DNA of 64,000 bases from NCBI GenBank assembly GCA_021324855.1, contig JAJPIG010000018.1:62001-126000 (forward strand), written 5' to 3'. The DNA comes from Pseudomonadota bacterium (GTDB lineage Bacteria > Desulfobacterota > Binatia > Binatales > Binataceae). How positions within the stretch are numbered: the first letter of the stretch is position 1; each line of letters starts with the position of its first letter. Below are positions 34,317 to 43,310 of this stretch, piece by piece. Position numbers and translations under genes: made by a program. The notes under the pieces are model-generated. The model had not been told where the DNA came from, did not search any database, and worked only from the letters and a program-made list of their open reading frames with translations.

Positions 34317-34385
34317 GACTCTCTCCGTCTTTATTTCAGCAGTTGCTTGCTCCGAGATGGTCAGCCGGCCTTCGATTCCGCAACG

Positions 34386-35660
34386 TCATAACCTGGTGAC
34401 ATCGGCCCGCCGGTTGTCTTTCTTGTAAGGCGCTGGAGCGACGGTCGCGCGAATCTCGCGCTGCGGCTCTCCGGGGTCGCCCCAAACGACCGTGACCTCC
34501 GTGCCGGGCGCGCTGTATTCCACGTCGATGGTGCATAGCGAGAGCATCTGGCGAAAATAGTAACTGTAGCCGCGTGAGGTGGCGACGCCGACGACTTTGC
34601 CATCCTTGGTCACCTTGTCAGCGTACATGAAGCCGCGCTGATCGCGCGGCATATCCATGTAATGATACGGCTTGCCGGCGCGAAACAGTGAGGCATAGAC
34701 ATCCACCACGTCATCGGCGTTCCACACCAGGGTCCGCATCGTGCGACGCGGATGTTCAACCTCGGCCTCCAGCGCGGCACGCCCGCAAAAGTCATGGTCG
34801 AATCTGATTCGGTTCGCCCATCCCAGCTCCACCGGGCTCCGATACCATGCGCTTATCTCGTCGGCCTCGAAGCTGCCGGCAATATTGAAGGTCACCGCAT
34901 AGGCGGGCATCGCGGCCTTGAACTCCGCCAAATAGTCTTTCATGTCCGGCTCGAAGATCGCAGGTAAATAGTCTGTCACGATGGTCGGAAAGCAGGCTTC
35001 GAGATGGTTGATGAAGACCGCGCGGCCGCCGAGTCTGCGGATGCCGAATTCGCGCCCTGCCTCGATTATTGCATCATAGATCTCGCGCGCATAAACAATC
35101 GGCCCCTGCAGCTCATATCCAATCTCGCCGGCCATTCCCTGGCGCAGCGCGTGGACCTCGCGTCCGTTGATTCTAATGGTTCCTGAATGCATGAACCGGA
35201 TGTCACGCACGCTGGTTCCGGATGCCTTTTCGACCACGTGTATCGCGTTTGGACCTGAAACCTGGAACTTGAACCAGTCGTCGGGCTCCGAAGTGGCGTC
35301 ATAGTGCCCATGCCGCAAATTGTAGTCGGCCCAGAAGCAGCCGCGGCCAAACAGCATAAACTCGTCTTCCGCGAGCCGGCTCAATATCCCCTCGTGGATT
35401 ACCTTGCCGTCCGCATTGCAGTGGATTACGTGCTTCGCTTGTTTGATTGCGAACTTGGCGAAGCTGTTGACCGAGATGTCGGAAAACAGCTTTAGCGTGC
35501 CCGGGCCTTTGAAGCGCCTCTGCCATAGGAACGACCAATCCCCGATATAGCAGGTCTCCTTCCACGACATGCTCTCGTCGATCCAGTCGGTATATTCCGG
35601 AAGGCCCCAGCGAACGGTAAAGTACCCTTCAGGGGTGGTCCGCAATTCTTTAGGATTCAT
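34386..35660 (-). CDS. GcvT-like aminomethyltransferase family protein, LigM/DesA-type THF demethylase candidate
   Basis: A 424-residue member of the GcvT-fold family. From memory the layout is closest to LigM/DesA, the tetrahydrofolate-dependent O-demethylases for vanillate and syringate: SISVNSF-like text DISVNSFAKFAIKQAKH, SRLAEDEFMLFGR, FKFQVSGPNAIHVVEKASG and, most characteristic, ALRQGMAGEIGYELQGP followed by EAGREFGIRRLGGRAVFINH. Such enzymes move a methyl group from a methoxy-aromatic to THF. It lies 36 bp after a DAO-fold flavoprotein on the same strand, a pairing that recalls the two halves of dimethylglycine dehydrogenase, so N-demethylation is the alternative. No substrate proof. 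Confidence 0.8.
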   Translation of the reverse strand: MNPKELRTTPEGYFTVRWGLPEYTDWIDESMSWKETCYIGDWSFLWQRRFKGPGTLKLFSDISVNSFAKFAIKQAKHVIHCNADGKVIHEGILSRLAEDEFMLFGRGCFWADYNLRHGHYDATSEPDDWFKFQVSGPNAIHVVEKASGTSVRDIRFMHSGTIRINGREVHALRQGMAGEIGYELQGPIVYAREIYDAIIEAGREFGIRRLGGRAVFINHLEACFPTIVTDYLPAIFEPDMKDYLAEFKAAMPAYAVTFNIAGSFEADEISAWYRSPVELGWANRIRFDHDFCGRAALEAEVEHPRRTMRTLVWNADDVVDVYASLFRAGKPYHYMDMPRDQRGFMYADKVTKDGKVVGVATSRGYSYYFRQMLSLCTIDVEYSAPGTEVTVVWGDPGEPQREIRATVAPAPYKKDNRRADVTRL

Positions 35661-35696
35661 CGCAAACCGCTTCAGCCTCCGGTTCTTCGGCGCTCT

Positions 35697-36830
35697 CTAA
35701 ATTGCCGCCACTAGCCGCGCCGGCGAGAGCATCCGCTCGTTGATGCCCGAATCCGCGAGGTCCGATGGAATCCCCTTGCGTGTCGCGAGGCTGGCGCACA
35801 AACGGCCCATCGCGGGCGAGGTTTCGATCCCGTAGCCGCCCTGTCCGGCGAGCCAGAAAAATCCGTCGACCTTGGGATCATAGCCGACGACGGGCAGGCC
35901 GTCGGCGACGAAGGACCGCAGCCCCGCCCAGCGCCTGATGATGTGCGTCACCGGAATCCGCGCCGCGGCCTGGATGCGCTCGACGGCGATCGCGACATCG
36001 AGGTCGTCCGGCTGCACGTCGCACGGTTCCATCGGCGTTTCGTCAGCGGGCGACGCGAGAATCCGGCCTGCATCGGGTTTGAAGTAAAAGCTTTCGCCAA
36101 CATCGTGAACCGAAGGCCAGCGCCGCGTGTCGATCTCCGCCGGCGGATCGAAGATGAACGCCGTGCGGCGTTTCGGTACGAGGCCGACCGGCGCCGCGCC
36201 TGCGAGCGCGGCGACCTTGTCGCACCAGGCGCCGGCGGCGTTGACGATCACTGGCGCCGAGAATTCGCCGGCCGCCGTGTGCGCCGTCCAGAAACCGCTT
36301 CGAAAATCGAGTCCGCGCAACTCCGCATTCGTGACCACCGCGCCATTGCGGCTCCTCAGCCCGCGAAGGTAGCCGTAATGGACCGCGTGCACGTCGATGT
36401 CCATCGCTTCGGGATCGAGTATTGCGCCCGCTATGTAATCCTCGCGCAGCACGGGGACCATCGCGCGCGCTTCGCGCGCATCGACACGCCGCACCGCGCC
36501 GACCGTCCGTATTGATTCCCGGAAAGATCGCTCGAGCGCATCAGTCTGGTCGGCGCGCGCGATGAACATCATACCGCGCGGCGTGAGCAGCGGCGCGTCG
36601 GCAAATCCGGCGGGCGGATCGAGGAAGAATGCCCGGCTCGCGCGCGTGATGGCGCGCACCGCCTCGGGACCGTGCGTCTGGACGTACAGCGCCGCCGACC
36701 TCCCGGTCGAGTGATAGCCCGGATGGCTCTCGCGTTCGATCAGCAGCACTCGCGCGCGGTGCGAGAGCGAGAAGCCGGCGGATGCGCCGGCGATGCCGGC
36801 GCCCACCACGATGAAATCGTAGCGCTCCAT
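35697..36830 (-). CDS. FAD-dependent oxidoreductase, D-amino-acid oxidase/dehydrogenase fold
   Basis: A 377-residue flavoprotein of the DAO family. The dinucleotide-binding motif is IVVGAGIAGASAGFSLS, followed by LLIERESHPGYHSTGRSAAL and the C-terminal FAD contact FFWLAGQGGYGIETSPAMG. The pattern YHSTGRSAAL resembles D-arginine dehydrogenase and related amine dehydrogenases. It would oxidise a D-amino acid or secondary amine. It sits between a SnoaL-like gene (28 bp upstream) and the LigM-like gene (36 bp downstream) on the same strand. With the latter it may act as a split oxidase-plus-THF unit capturing formaldehyde as methylene-THF; this is inferred. Confidence 0.88.
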   Translation of the reverse strand: MERYDFIVVGAGIAGASAGFSLSHRARVLLIERESHPGYHSTGRSAALYVQTHGPEAVRAITRASRAFFLDPPAGFADAPLLTPRGMMFIARADQTDALERSFRESIRTVGAVRRVDAREARAMVPVLREDYIAGAILDPEAMDIDVHAVHYGYLRGLRSRNGAVVTNAELRGLDFRSGFWTAHTAAGEFSAPVIVNAAGAWCDKVAALAGAAPVGLVPKRRTAFIFDPPAEIDTRRWPSVHDVGESFYFKPDAGRILASPADETPMEPCDVQPDDLDVAIAVERIQAAARIPVTHIIRRWAGLRSFVADGLPVVGYDPKVDGFFWLAGQGGYGIETSPAMGRLCASLATRKGIPSDLADSGINERMLSPARLVAAI

Positions 36831-36858
36831 CGTTACGACGCCCCGTCTACGAGGTACC

Positions 36859-37341
36859 TCAGTGCCAGCGTGGCTGGGTTTCGGTCAATGACTCGAGCTC
36901 CTTGGCCCATCCTTTACTCAGCGGCACGAGGAAAAACTGCACGATCCGCCGATTACTGAAAAGCCAGCGGCCGTCGACCAGTTCGTATTCGTCGTAAATT
37001 TTACCACATCCGATCAGGCTCTCGCCGTTGCGCACGGCAAGATTGTCGAGCCAGCACCATCCCCGTGCATGCGTCTTGTCGAGAAATTCGATGTAGTGGT
37101 TGGTGAAGAACGGCTTCACGCAAAACGGCCAGGTGCCGGTGTAGTGTTTCTTGATGGCCTCGTGGCCCTTGTGGATGCCCCAGCCGAGATAGGTGAAATC
37201 GACCGCCCCATCCTTGGTGAACAGGTTCGCCATCGCGTCCGCGTCGCGCCGCAGGATGCATTCGCCGTAGGCGTAAGTCAGCGATTTGATCTGCTCGCGA
37301 TTCCAGAGTTCTTCGACCTTTTCTTCCAGAGTTTTTTCCAC
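36859..37341 (-). CDS. SnoaL-like (NTF2 fold) protein
   Basis: A 160-residue NTF2-fold protein. The pattern IKSLTYAYGECILRRDADAM, NLFTKDGAVDFTYLGWG, HEAIKKHY and the end DEYELVDGRWLFSNRRI is typical of SnoaL-like polyketide cyclases, ketosteroid isomerases and ring-hydroxylating beta subunits. The start GTG 37341 is chosen because the acidic helix MEKTLEEKVEELWN begins there; the open frame further upstream overlaps the intradiol gene in another frame and is a shadow. It follows the intradiol dioxygenase terminator, so it may have its own promoter. Its reaction is unknown. Confidence 0.82.
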   Translation of the reverse strand: MEKTLEEKVEELWNREQIKSLTYAYGECILRRDADAMANLFTKDGAVDFTYLGWGIHKGHEAIKKHYTGTWPFCVKPFFTNHYIEFLDKTHARGWCWLDNLAVRNGESLIGCGKIYDEYELVDGRWLFSNRRIVQFFLVPLSKGWAKELESLTETQPRWH

Positions 37342-37444
37342 GAACCGTTCCTCCGAGCGTCGATATTTTACGTATCGCTTATCGGACCGCGGGCCCGCTT
37401 TGTCAATCAACGCATCGATTGTCCACTCGCGCGATCGGCACGCG

Positions 37445-37487
37445 TGAAAAGAAAAGCGCCGCCGATCTTTCGACCGGCAGCGCTTTT
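37445..37487 (-). terminator. Rho-independent terminator after the intradiol dioxygenase gene
   Basis: On the minus strand AAAAGCGC (37487-37480) pairs with GCGCTTTT (37459-37452), with an inner GCCGG/CGGC extension, and is followed by CTTTT. It lies about 20 bp after the dioxygenase stop and separates it from the SnoaL gene. Confidence 0.85.
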
Positions 37488-37508
37488 GTCTCGACGAACG
37501 TCCTCCGA

Positions 37509-38444
37509 TCACTTCGGCGTGTAAGCGATCGTAGATCCGGCTGGCGCCGATTTCGACTGCGGCACGCGCTGCTTCTGCGCCGCCGCCGGACGCATCACGA
37601 AATCGAAGTTGAGGTAGTAATACGGCTTGTCCATCCTGCGGCCGTCGGGCGCAATGCCCGCAGGCTTTTTGACGTACTCGCGGATCAGCGAATCCTTCAC
37701 GCCGAACACGGCATCGGAATCGATATACTTGTCGCCGGCGCTGAAAACATGTGTCACCAGTCGCTCCTGACCCGGCGCGCGCAGCATGAAATGGACGTGC
37801 GCAGGACGGTACGGATGGCGGCCTTGCGCGCGCAGCAACTCGCCCACCGGACCGTCGGTCGGGACCGGGTAGAAGATCGGCCGAATGGTCCAGAATCGAA
37901 AGCCGCCGCCGGCATCGGTCTTGAGCACGCCGCGCCCGCCGAAACCGCCGATCTTGTCGAGCTGCTGAACGTCGTAGTTGCCGATGCCGTCGGAATGCCA
38001 GACGTCGACGGTTGCGCCCGCGATCGGCTTGCCGTCGACCGCCCTTACCGTGCCCTCGACATACATAGGCTCGCCTTCGAGCTTGCCCGTGAGATCTTCG
38101 CCGTTTTTGAACTCGGGCGGATTGTTGACATAGAACGGGCCGAACACTGTGCTCTCGGTCACGCCCTTCATGGGCGGATGATTGATCGCATCGACCAGCA
38201 TCGAGACGCCGAGCACGTCCGACAGCAGGATGAACTCCTGGCGCTTGTCGTCGCACTTCTGGCCGGTGCGGGTCAGGAAATCGATCCCGTAGGCCCACTC
38301 TTCTTCGGTCGGACGGATTTCACGGATGAAGTTATGAAGATGCCGCACCAGCGCCTCGCTGATCTGTTTCGTGCGAGGCTCGGAACAGTTCGAGAACCGC
38401 TCAATGACGGCGGCGGTGATGGTATTTTCGTCGAAATTGCGCAT
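37509..38444 (-). CDS. Intradiol ring-cleavage dioxygenase
   Basis: A 311-residue non-haem Fe(III) dioxygenase that opens catechol- or hydroxyquinol-type rings between the hydroxyls. All four iron ligands are visible: Y157 (GIGNYDV), Y192 (RPIFYPVPTDGPVG), H216 and H218 (RPAHVHFML). The N-terminal dimer-linker helices cover about residues 1-105 (EALVRHLHNFIREIRPTEEE) and place it with catechol/hydroxyquinol 1,2-dioxygenases rather than protocatechuate 3,4-dioxygenase. The C-terminal 35 residues after DFVM are an Ala/Gln/Lys-rich extension. The start ATG 38444 is clear. It lies 69 bp after the MpaB-family gene and ends with a terminator. Confidence 0.93.
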   Translation of the reverse strand: MRNFDENTITAAVIERFSNCSEPRTKQISEALVRHLHNFIREIRPTEEEWAYGIDFLTRTGQKCDDKRQEFILLSDVLGVSMLVDAINHPPMKGVTESTVFGPFYVNNPPEFKNGEDLTGKLEGEPMYVEGTVRAVDGKPIAGATVDVWHSDGIGNYDVQQLDKIGGFGGRGVLKTDAGGGFRFWTIRPIFYPVPTDGPVGELLRAQGRHPYRPAHVHFMLRAPGQERLVTHVFSAGDKYIDSDAVFGVKDSLIREYVKKPAGIAPDGRRMDKPYYYLNFDFVMRPAAAQKQRVPQSKSAPAGSTIAYTPK

Positions 38445-38513
38445 CGTCGATCTCCGCTCCTCTCGATATGCAGTCGGCGTCCGGCAGGTCGCCGTTTGCT
38501 GCTCTTGAGGTTA

Positions 38514-39479
38514 CTACGTTTCCGAGACCGGCATCCACCGTCGCGATCCGCGGACACAAGGCTCCCGCGCATCCATCTCTGCGGCCCGCGCCGCGGGAGC
38601 GACCCTGAGCGCATCGGGGAGGATCGGCAAAATCATGCGGCTTGCGAGTGCCGAAGCATCGAGTACGAACTGCCGCGCCGGTCCCCATCCAAGCCCGAAA
38701 TCGTCGCGAAGCTTTGGCGGCATCAGCCCGACCGAGGCGAACCCGATGATCGAGGTTCCGAGCGCAGTCGGCATCGGCACGTTAGGCCGGAGAATATGCC
38801 TCGCCAGTTCGCGCGCCGTGTCACCCACCGCAATCGGCCCCGCGTAAATCATCCGGTCGATGTAGTCGCGGAAATCGCGGAGATTCCGAGGGATCACCGA
38901 ATCGGGAATTCCGTAGAGTCGCGCGATCTTCGTGCTTCCCTGGTAGTAAAGCTCCTGCTCCGCCGTGGAGAGTTCGCGGACGAAGACGCGGAAAACCAGC
39001 ATCGACGTATCAACCAGCGTTGCGTGAACCCAGAACAGCAGCTCGGGGTCGTTCGCGTAGTATCGCGCGCCGGCTCGATAATCTCCCGTACGTTCATGAA
39101 GCGCGCCCCGCACACCGGCGTGAATCGAGCGAAGCTGGTCGGCAGCACTGCGCGCTTCGCCGGCCGTGCCGAACAGAATGATCGCCATGGTTTCCATCGT
39201 GCGGCGCAGCCGTCCCATCGGATCTTCGCGAAAGCGACTGTGACGATCGACCGCGGCGGCGATCAGCGGATGCGCGATCTGCATCAGCAGACTTCGCGCA
39301 GCGCCGAGGATCAGGATGCGTTCGCGATTCACCTGCCAGTTGATGCCCGAGATGTCGAACAAGCGTGCATCCCGCGGCTTCAGGGAGCGGGGCGAAGCTG
39401 ACCGCTTCGCGCCGCGCCGGATGGCTCGCGCGGATATGCCGCTTGTCCGCGGTGCTTTGCGATGCTGAGGTCTATTCAC
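38514..39479 (-). CDS. Oxygenase MpaB family protein (DUF2236)
   Basis: A 321-residue member of the DUF2236/MpaB family of haem-b oxygenases related to latex-clearing protein and the mycophenolic-acid oxygenase. The core signatures are RSLLMQIAHPLIAAAVDRHS, RFREDPMGRLRRTMETM and LLFWVHATLVDTSMLVF; the conserved H and R of the haem site are in these stretches. The N-terminal 40 residues are Arg/Ser-rich without family similarity. Known members cleave unsaturated prenyl or polyisoprene chains or act as dehydrogenases; the substrate here is unknown. It is 26 bp after the thiolase gene in the same minus-strand operon. Confidence 0.88.
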   Translation of the reverse strand: MNRPQHRKAPRTSGISARAIRRGAKRSASPRSLKPRDARLFDISGINWQVNRERILILGAARSLLMQIAHPLIAAAVDRHSRFREDPMGRLRRTMETMAIILFGTAGEARSAADQLRSIHAGVRGALHERTGDYRAGARYYANDPELLFWVHATLVDTSMLVFRVFVRELSTAEQELYYQGSTKIARLYGIPDSVIPRNLRDFRDYIDRMIYAGPIAVGDTARELARHILRPNVPMPTALGTSIIGFASVGLMPPKLRDDFGLGWGPARQFVLDASALASRMILPILPDALRVAPAARAAEMDAREPCVRGSRRWMPVSET

Positions 39480-39505
39480 CGGGCCGACCTCGCGCTTTTA
39501 TTGCT

Positions 39506-40738
39506 TCAGATTCCGATCACGAAGGCGCAACTCGTGGTGGCGCTGCCGCCGATGTTAAGCATCGCGAAACGTTTCGCGCCCTCGACCTGGTAATCGCCAG
39601 CGGTGCCGGTCACCTGCCGGTATGTGTCGAGCATCTGGCGCACGCCGGTTGCGCCCACCGGGTGGCCCGCGCCGATTAGCCCGCCGCTCGGATTGATCGG
39701 GAGACGCCCGCCGAATTCGATCGTGCCGTCCTCGATTGCTTTCCACGATTCGCCGGGCGCGGTGATGCCGAAATGATCGATGGCCATGTATTCGGAAGTC
39801 GTAAAGCAATCGTGCGTTTCGATGCCGGAGAGTTCGTTGACCGAAGCGATGCCCGCGCGCTGGAAGGCATCGAGGATCGCCTGGCGCGTGTGCGGCAGAA
39901 CATACTGATGATCGCGGCTTTCGCGGACCTTGGCGGCAAATTCAATCCGCGCCGTATGATGGCCCCATCCGAGGATGCGCGGAATTTCCGCGATCGGGCG
40001 ATGGCGGCGCGCCGCGTAGCGCTCGGCGTACCTCGCCGAGGCGAGAAACAGGACCGCCACGCCGTCGGTAACCTGCGAGCAATCGCGCACCTTGAGCCGT
40101 CCCGCGACCGGCTGAGCCATCTTGCCCGCCTGCTTGGGGTCGTTCTCGGGAATGGGCCAGTTGCGGGTTTGCGCGAGCGGATTGCGTCGCGCATTGGCGA
40201 AGTTCAATTTCGAGATGCGTTCGAGATATTCATCCTTCAGTCCGTAACGCCGGTCGTATTCATCGCCGAGTTGCCCGAACAGGCTCGGAAACGGGTAGGG
40301 CTTGCCCTTGCATTCGCGCTCGTACCATCCCGCGGTGCCAAGAAAATCACCGCCAGTGGCGGTGTCGACCGTTTTCATCTGTTCGAGGCCGACGACCGCC
40401 GCGAGATCGTAGCGCCCGGCCTCGATTTCCGCCGCCGCGGCGAGAATCGCGATCGATCCGGAGGCGCACGCCGCCTCGTGGCGGCTGGTTGGAATTCCCG
40501 AAAAAGCCGAATCGGCTTCGAGAAAAAAAGCGCCGAGCTGCCCTTGATGGGCGTAAAGCTCGGCGGCGAAATTGCCGATATGAGCGGTTTCGATCTCGCG
40601 CGCCTCGATTGCGGTACTCTGCAGCCCCTCCGCGACCGTGTCGCGCATCACATCGACGAAATGCTTGCCCTCACGATTCCAGTTGCGCGCAAAATCGCTT
40701 TGCGCTCCGCCGAGGACGAAAACTGCTGGCTGCGTCAC
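39506..40738 (-). CDS. Thiolase family protein (acetyl-CoA acetyltransferase/SCP-x type)
   Basis: A 410-residue thiolase. The nucleophilic cysteine lies in RHEAACASGSIAILAA, the second catalytic region is ETHDCFTTSEYMAI, and GGLIGAGHPVGATGVRQM carries the third. It is closer to SCP-x/lipid-transfer thiolases than to biosynthetic PhaA. The start GTG 40738 precedes TQPAVFVLGGAQSDFARN, the usual N terminus; the longer frame is discarded. It probably cleaves a beta-ketoacyl-CoA formed after ring cleavage or side-chain oxidation. It is in the same minus-strand run as the HsaA-like gene upstream and the MpaB gene downstream. Confidence 0.92.
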   Translation of the reverse strand: MTQPAVFVLGGAQSDFARNWNREGKHFVDVMRDTVAEGLQSTAIEAREIETAHIGNFAAELYAHQGQLGAFFLEADSAFSGIPTSRHEAACASGSIAILAAAAEIEAGRYDLAAVVGLEQMKTVDTATGGDFLGTAGWYERECKGKPYPFPSLFGQLGDEYDRRYGLKDEYLERISKLNFANARRNPLAQTRNWPIPENDPKQAGKMAQPVAGRLKVRDCSQVTDGVAVLFLASARYAERYAARRHRPIAEIPRILGWGHHTARIEFAAKVRESRDHQYVLPHTRQAILDAFQRAGIASVNELSGIETHDCFTTSEYMAIDHFGITAPGESWKAIEDGTIEFGGRLPINPSGGLIGAGHPVGATGVRQMLDTYRQVTGTAGDYQVEGAKRFAMLNIGGSATTSCAFVIGI

Positions 40739-40825
40739 CGATCGATCTCCTGCGCAAATTTCCGGTTGATTATAGCAATGGCCGAGGTTCCCGCGCCCGC
40801 CCTCCCGCGTCAAAAATTAAGTAGC

Positions 40826-42016
40826 TCAATTCATCGGATCCGCGGTGGGCAGCTTAAGCATGAATTGGCCATGGTTTTCATACGCGGTGTCGCTGATGAT
40901 CCAGTGCGTTCCCGCGGCCTGCAGATCGCGCAGGCATTTCTGCAGAATGTGATTCGAGCGCATCGCGCTGCCCGCGGCATAGCGGAACGCGGTTGTGGCG
41001 ACCTCGAGCGCGATGTCGATCACATATGAACCTGACGCGCGCAGCGCGGCATGATCGCTCGGCGCGAGCGTTTCGCCGGCCGAGACGCGTGCCCACGCCT
41101 TTTCATACAGATCGAAGATCAGCGCCCGCGCCGCGCGCAGCTTGAGGTCCGCCTCGCCGAGCGTGCGCTGGAACACGGCCCGATTGATGAGCGAGCTTTG
41201 CTTCACGTACCCGCGGCTCTTCGCCGCCGCCAGCGCAACCACTTCATCGAGTGCCCGGCGCGCCACGCCCAGCGCAAATCCGGCGTTCTCATTGGCGATA
41301 AAGCCAGGAAACCCGAAGCGATACAGAGCGCCGCCGCGCTTGGGCACGGACTCGTTCGGCAACTGATGCGTGAATTCTTCGGGCACGAACAGATCCTTCA
41401 CCGCATAATCGCAACTGCCTGTACCCTCCAGTCCCATCACGTACCAGTTGTCGATGATCTCCGCCTGCTCCTTCGGGAAGACGCAGAACCGGATGTCATG
41501 CGAGCCGGTACCACCCTCGATGAAACCCGGAACCGTAACGTAATCGGCATGCTTGATGCCGCTGCCATAGGACCATCGCCCGGTTAAGCGGTAGCCGCCC
41601 TTTTCGCGCACCAGCTTGCCGAGCACGAAGCCGCCGCCGCCGCAAAACGTTGGATAGCGATCGCCGGTATAGATCTTTTCCGCGCCGGCATCGGGCAGGA
41701 ATGCGCCGCTCACGCCCATCGTTGCGGCGCCTACGAACAACCACCATCCGGCGGCTGAATCGATGTACGAGACGGCTTCGATCACATCCATCTGCGTCAT
41801 CGGATCGGCTTCCGCGCCGCCCAGCACGGCGGGCGTCTTCAGCGAGATGATGCCGGTATCGCGCAGCGCAGCGACCGACGACGGCGGCAGCGTGCGGAGC
41901 TTCTCAGCTTCCCAGGAACCGGCCGCCAAAATGTCACGTACCTTTTCGACCTCGCTCAGCAGCGCGGCCCGCTTTGCCGCGCGTTCGGCAGGGAATTTCG
42001 ACTTGATCTCTCGCAC
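40826..42016 (-). CDS. HsaA-like flavin-dependent monooxygenase (acyl-CoA dehydrogenase fold)
   Basis: A 396-residue protein with the acyl-CoA dehydrogenase fold and the C-terminal group D monooxygenase pattern (LQKCLRDLQAAGTHWIISD). Other landmarks are GGAEADPMTQMDVIEAVSYI, AGWWLFVGAATMG, LTGRWSYGSGIKHADYV and VMGLEGTGSCDYAVKDLFVP. It would need reduced flavin from a partner not seen here. It differs clearly from the protein at 12759 (little identity outside family motifs), so the window holds two separate members. It follows the MetE-like gene by 14 bp, showing co-transcription. Confidence 0.88.
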   Translation of the reverse strand: MREIKSKFPAERAAKRAALLSEVEKVRDILAAGSWEAEKLRTLPPSSVAALRDTGIISLKTPAVLGGAEADPMTQMDVIEAVSYIDSAAGWWLFVGAATMGVSGAFLPDAGAEKIYTGDRYPTFCGGGGFVLGKLVREKGGYRLTGRWSYGSGIKHADYVTVPGFIEGGTGSHDIRFCVFPKEQAEIIDNWYVMGLEGTGSCDYAVKDLFVPEEFTHQLPNESVPKRGGALYRFGFPGFIANENAGFALGVARRALDEVVALAAAKSRGYVKQSSLINRAVFQRTLGEADLKLRAARALIFDLYEKAWARVSAGETLAPSDHAALRASGSYVIDIALEVATTAFRYAAGSAMRSNHILQKCLRDLQAAGTHWIISDTAYENHGQFMLKLPTADPMN

Positions 42017-42030
42017 GCTCGATTAGTTCC

Positions 42031-43167
42031 TTACCAAAGATTTTTCGAGGCGATCCTGGCGCCTTCGGCCAGCGCCTCGAGTTTCAACCAGGCGACCGTC
42101 GGATCGCATCCCGACCATCCGACGAACGTGCCGAAGCCGCAGTCAGTCCCGGCGATCACCCGCTCCTTGCCGATAATACCTGCGAAGCGCTCGATTCGCT
42201 GCGCGACGAGCCGCGGATGCTCGACGTGATTGGTGACGCTGTCGATGACGCCCGGGATCAACGCCTTGTCATCGGGAAGTTTGATTTCCTCCCACACCTC
42301 CCATTCATGCTCATGGCGCGGATTTGCCGCCTCGGGATAGATGAACTTGGCGGTGGTCTTCAGCACCGGCTGAATGATTGCGCGCAACTCGACGTCGCGA
42401 TGATGCGGACCGGCGTAATTGCCCCAGCATAGATGGAGCCGCATCTTCTCCGGCGGAATTCCGCGCGTCGCATGATTGAGCGCCTCTATAACCACGGGGA
42501 TGTACTTTTTCTGATCCACGGGCCCCGGGCCGCTGGTGAAGCAATGCCCGGACATCGCGAGGTCCGGCGAATCGAGCTGCAGATCGAAACCGGCATCGAC
42601 GATTGCCTTGTACTCGATCGCGAGCGCGTTGCTGATCGCTTCGAGATACTTCTCGAATGACGGGTAGTAACGATTCGGGAAGTTGAAGGTGACGTGACCC
42701 GGAGTCACCGCGCAGATGAAGGCGTCGTCAGTGCGCCCGCCGAGCGCGGTTTTGAAGTTGTCGAGATCCGCCTGGATTGCCGCGCGATCGCGCAGCTCGA
42801 TAGGTCCGACGACGGCCGGTAGCAACACGTGCTGGCCCGCGTCGCTGTTGAAGATCTGTTGCGCGACGCCCGGAGCGTCAGCCAGGTCGGCAGCCCTGAA
42901 CTCCGCCTTGTCTGCGAATCCGGTGTAGCGCTGCGCGACGTAGTTGCTGAACCCGGGCTTGCTCATTTCACCGTCGCTGATCAGATCGATCCCGACTTTG
43001 CGTTGACGTGTGACTACCTCATCGACGGCCTGCCGGACGCGGGCGGCGAGCTTCTTTTCGTCGACCGCCTTGCCGTCGAGCTTGTCCCACATCATGCGGA
43101 CGAGATCGTCGGGTCGCGGCAGGCTGCCGGCGTGCGTCGTTCTGATTCGATCTTTGTTGAGTTGCAT
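42031..43167 (-). CDS. MetE-like cobalamin-independent methyltransferase domain protein
   Basis: A 378-residue TIM-barrel protein of the UROD/MetE-like superfamily, matching only the C-terminal catalytic domain of cobalamin-independent methionine synthase (750 residues). It begins RIRTTHAGSLPRPDDL and has DLISDGEMSKPGFSNYV. Zinc-site candidates are LHLCWGNYAG (His, Cys) and the late Cys in IAGTDCGFGT. Single-domain members move methyl groups between diverse donors and acceptors. ATG 43167 has GAAGG upstream; GTG 43176 is possible. It leads the minus-strand operon that continues with HsaA-like and thiolase genes. It could accept methyl-THF made by the LigM-like protein, but that is speculative. 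Confidence 0.87.
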   Translation of the reverse strand: MQLNKDRIRTTHAGSLPRPDDLVRMMWDKLDGKAVDEKKLAARVRQAVDEVVTRQRKVGIDLISDGEMSKPGFSNYVAQRYTGFADKAEFRAADLADAPGVAQQIFNSDAGQHVLLPAVVGPIELRDRAAIQADLDNFKTALGGRTDDAFICAVTPGHVTFNFPNRYYPSFEKYLEAISNALAIEYKAIVDAGFDLQLDSPDLAMSGHCFTSGPGPVDQKKYIPVVIEALNHATRGIPPEKMRLHLCWGNYAGPHHRDVELRAIIQPVLKTTAKFIYPEAANPRHEHEWEVWEEIKLPDDKALIPGVIDSVTNHVEHPRLVAQRIERFAGIIGKERVIAGTDCGFGTFVGWSGCDPTVAWLKLEALAEGARIASKNLW

Positions 43168-43310
43168 CGATGGCACCTTCGCCTTTTATTCGACGGGCGG
43201 TCTGTCCTTCCGGTTTGCGCGCCCGCTTACGTTTGCCTCTCCCATACCACGCCGTCAAGGCAAACCGCGCGGCTTTGCCAGTTCGCACGGCTTGAGTATC
43301 GTCATCCGAG

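Noticed and set aside
37342-38298. N-terminal extension of the SnoaL-like protein
   Set aside because: It overlaps the intradiol dioxygenase in another frame and crosses a terminator; the NTF2 domain starts at GTG 37341.
37419-39401. 660-codon open frame on the plus strand
   Set aside because: It lies antisense to the intradiol dioxygenase and MpaB genes, is rich in Arg and His as expected for a shadow of GC-rich coding DNA, and matches no family; both genes beneath it have intact motifs.
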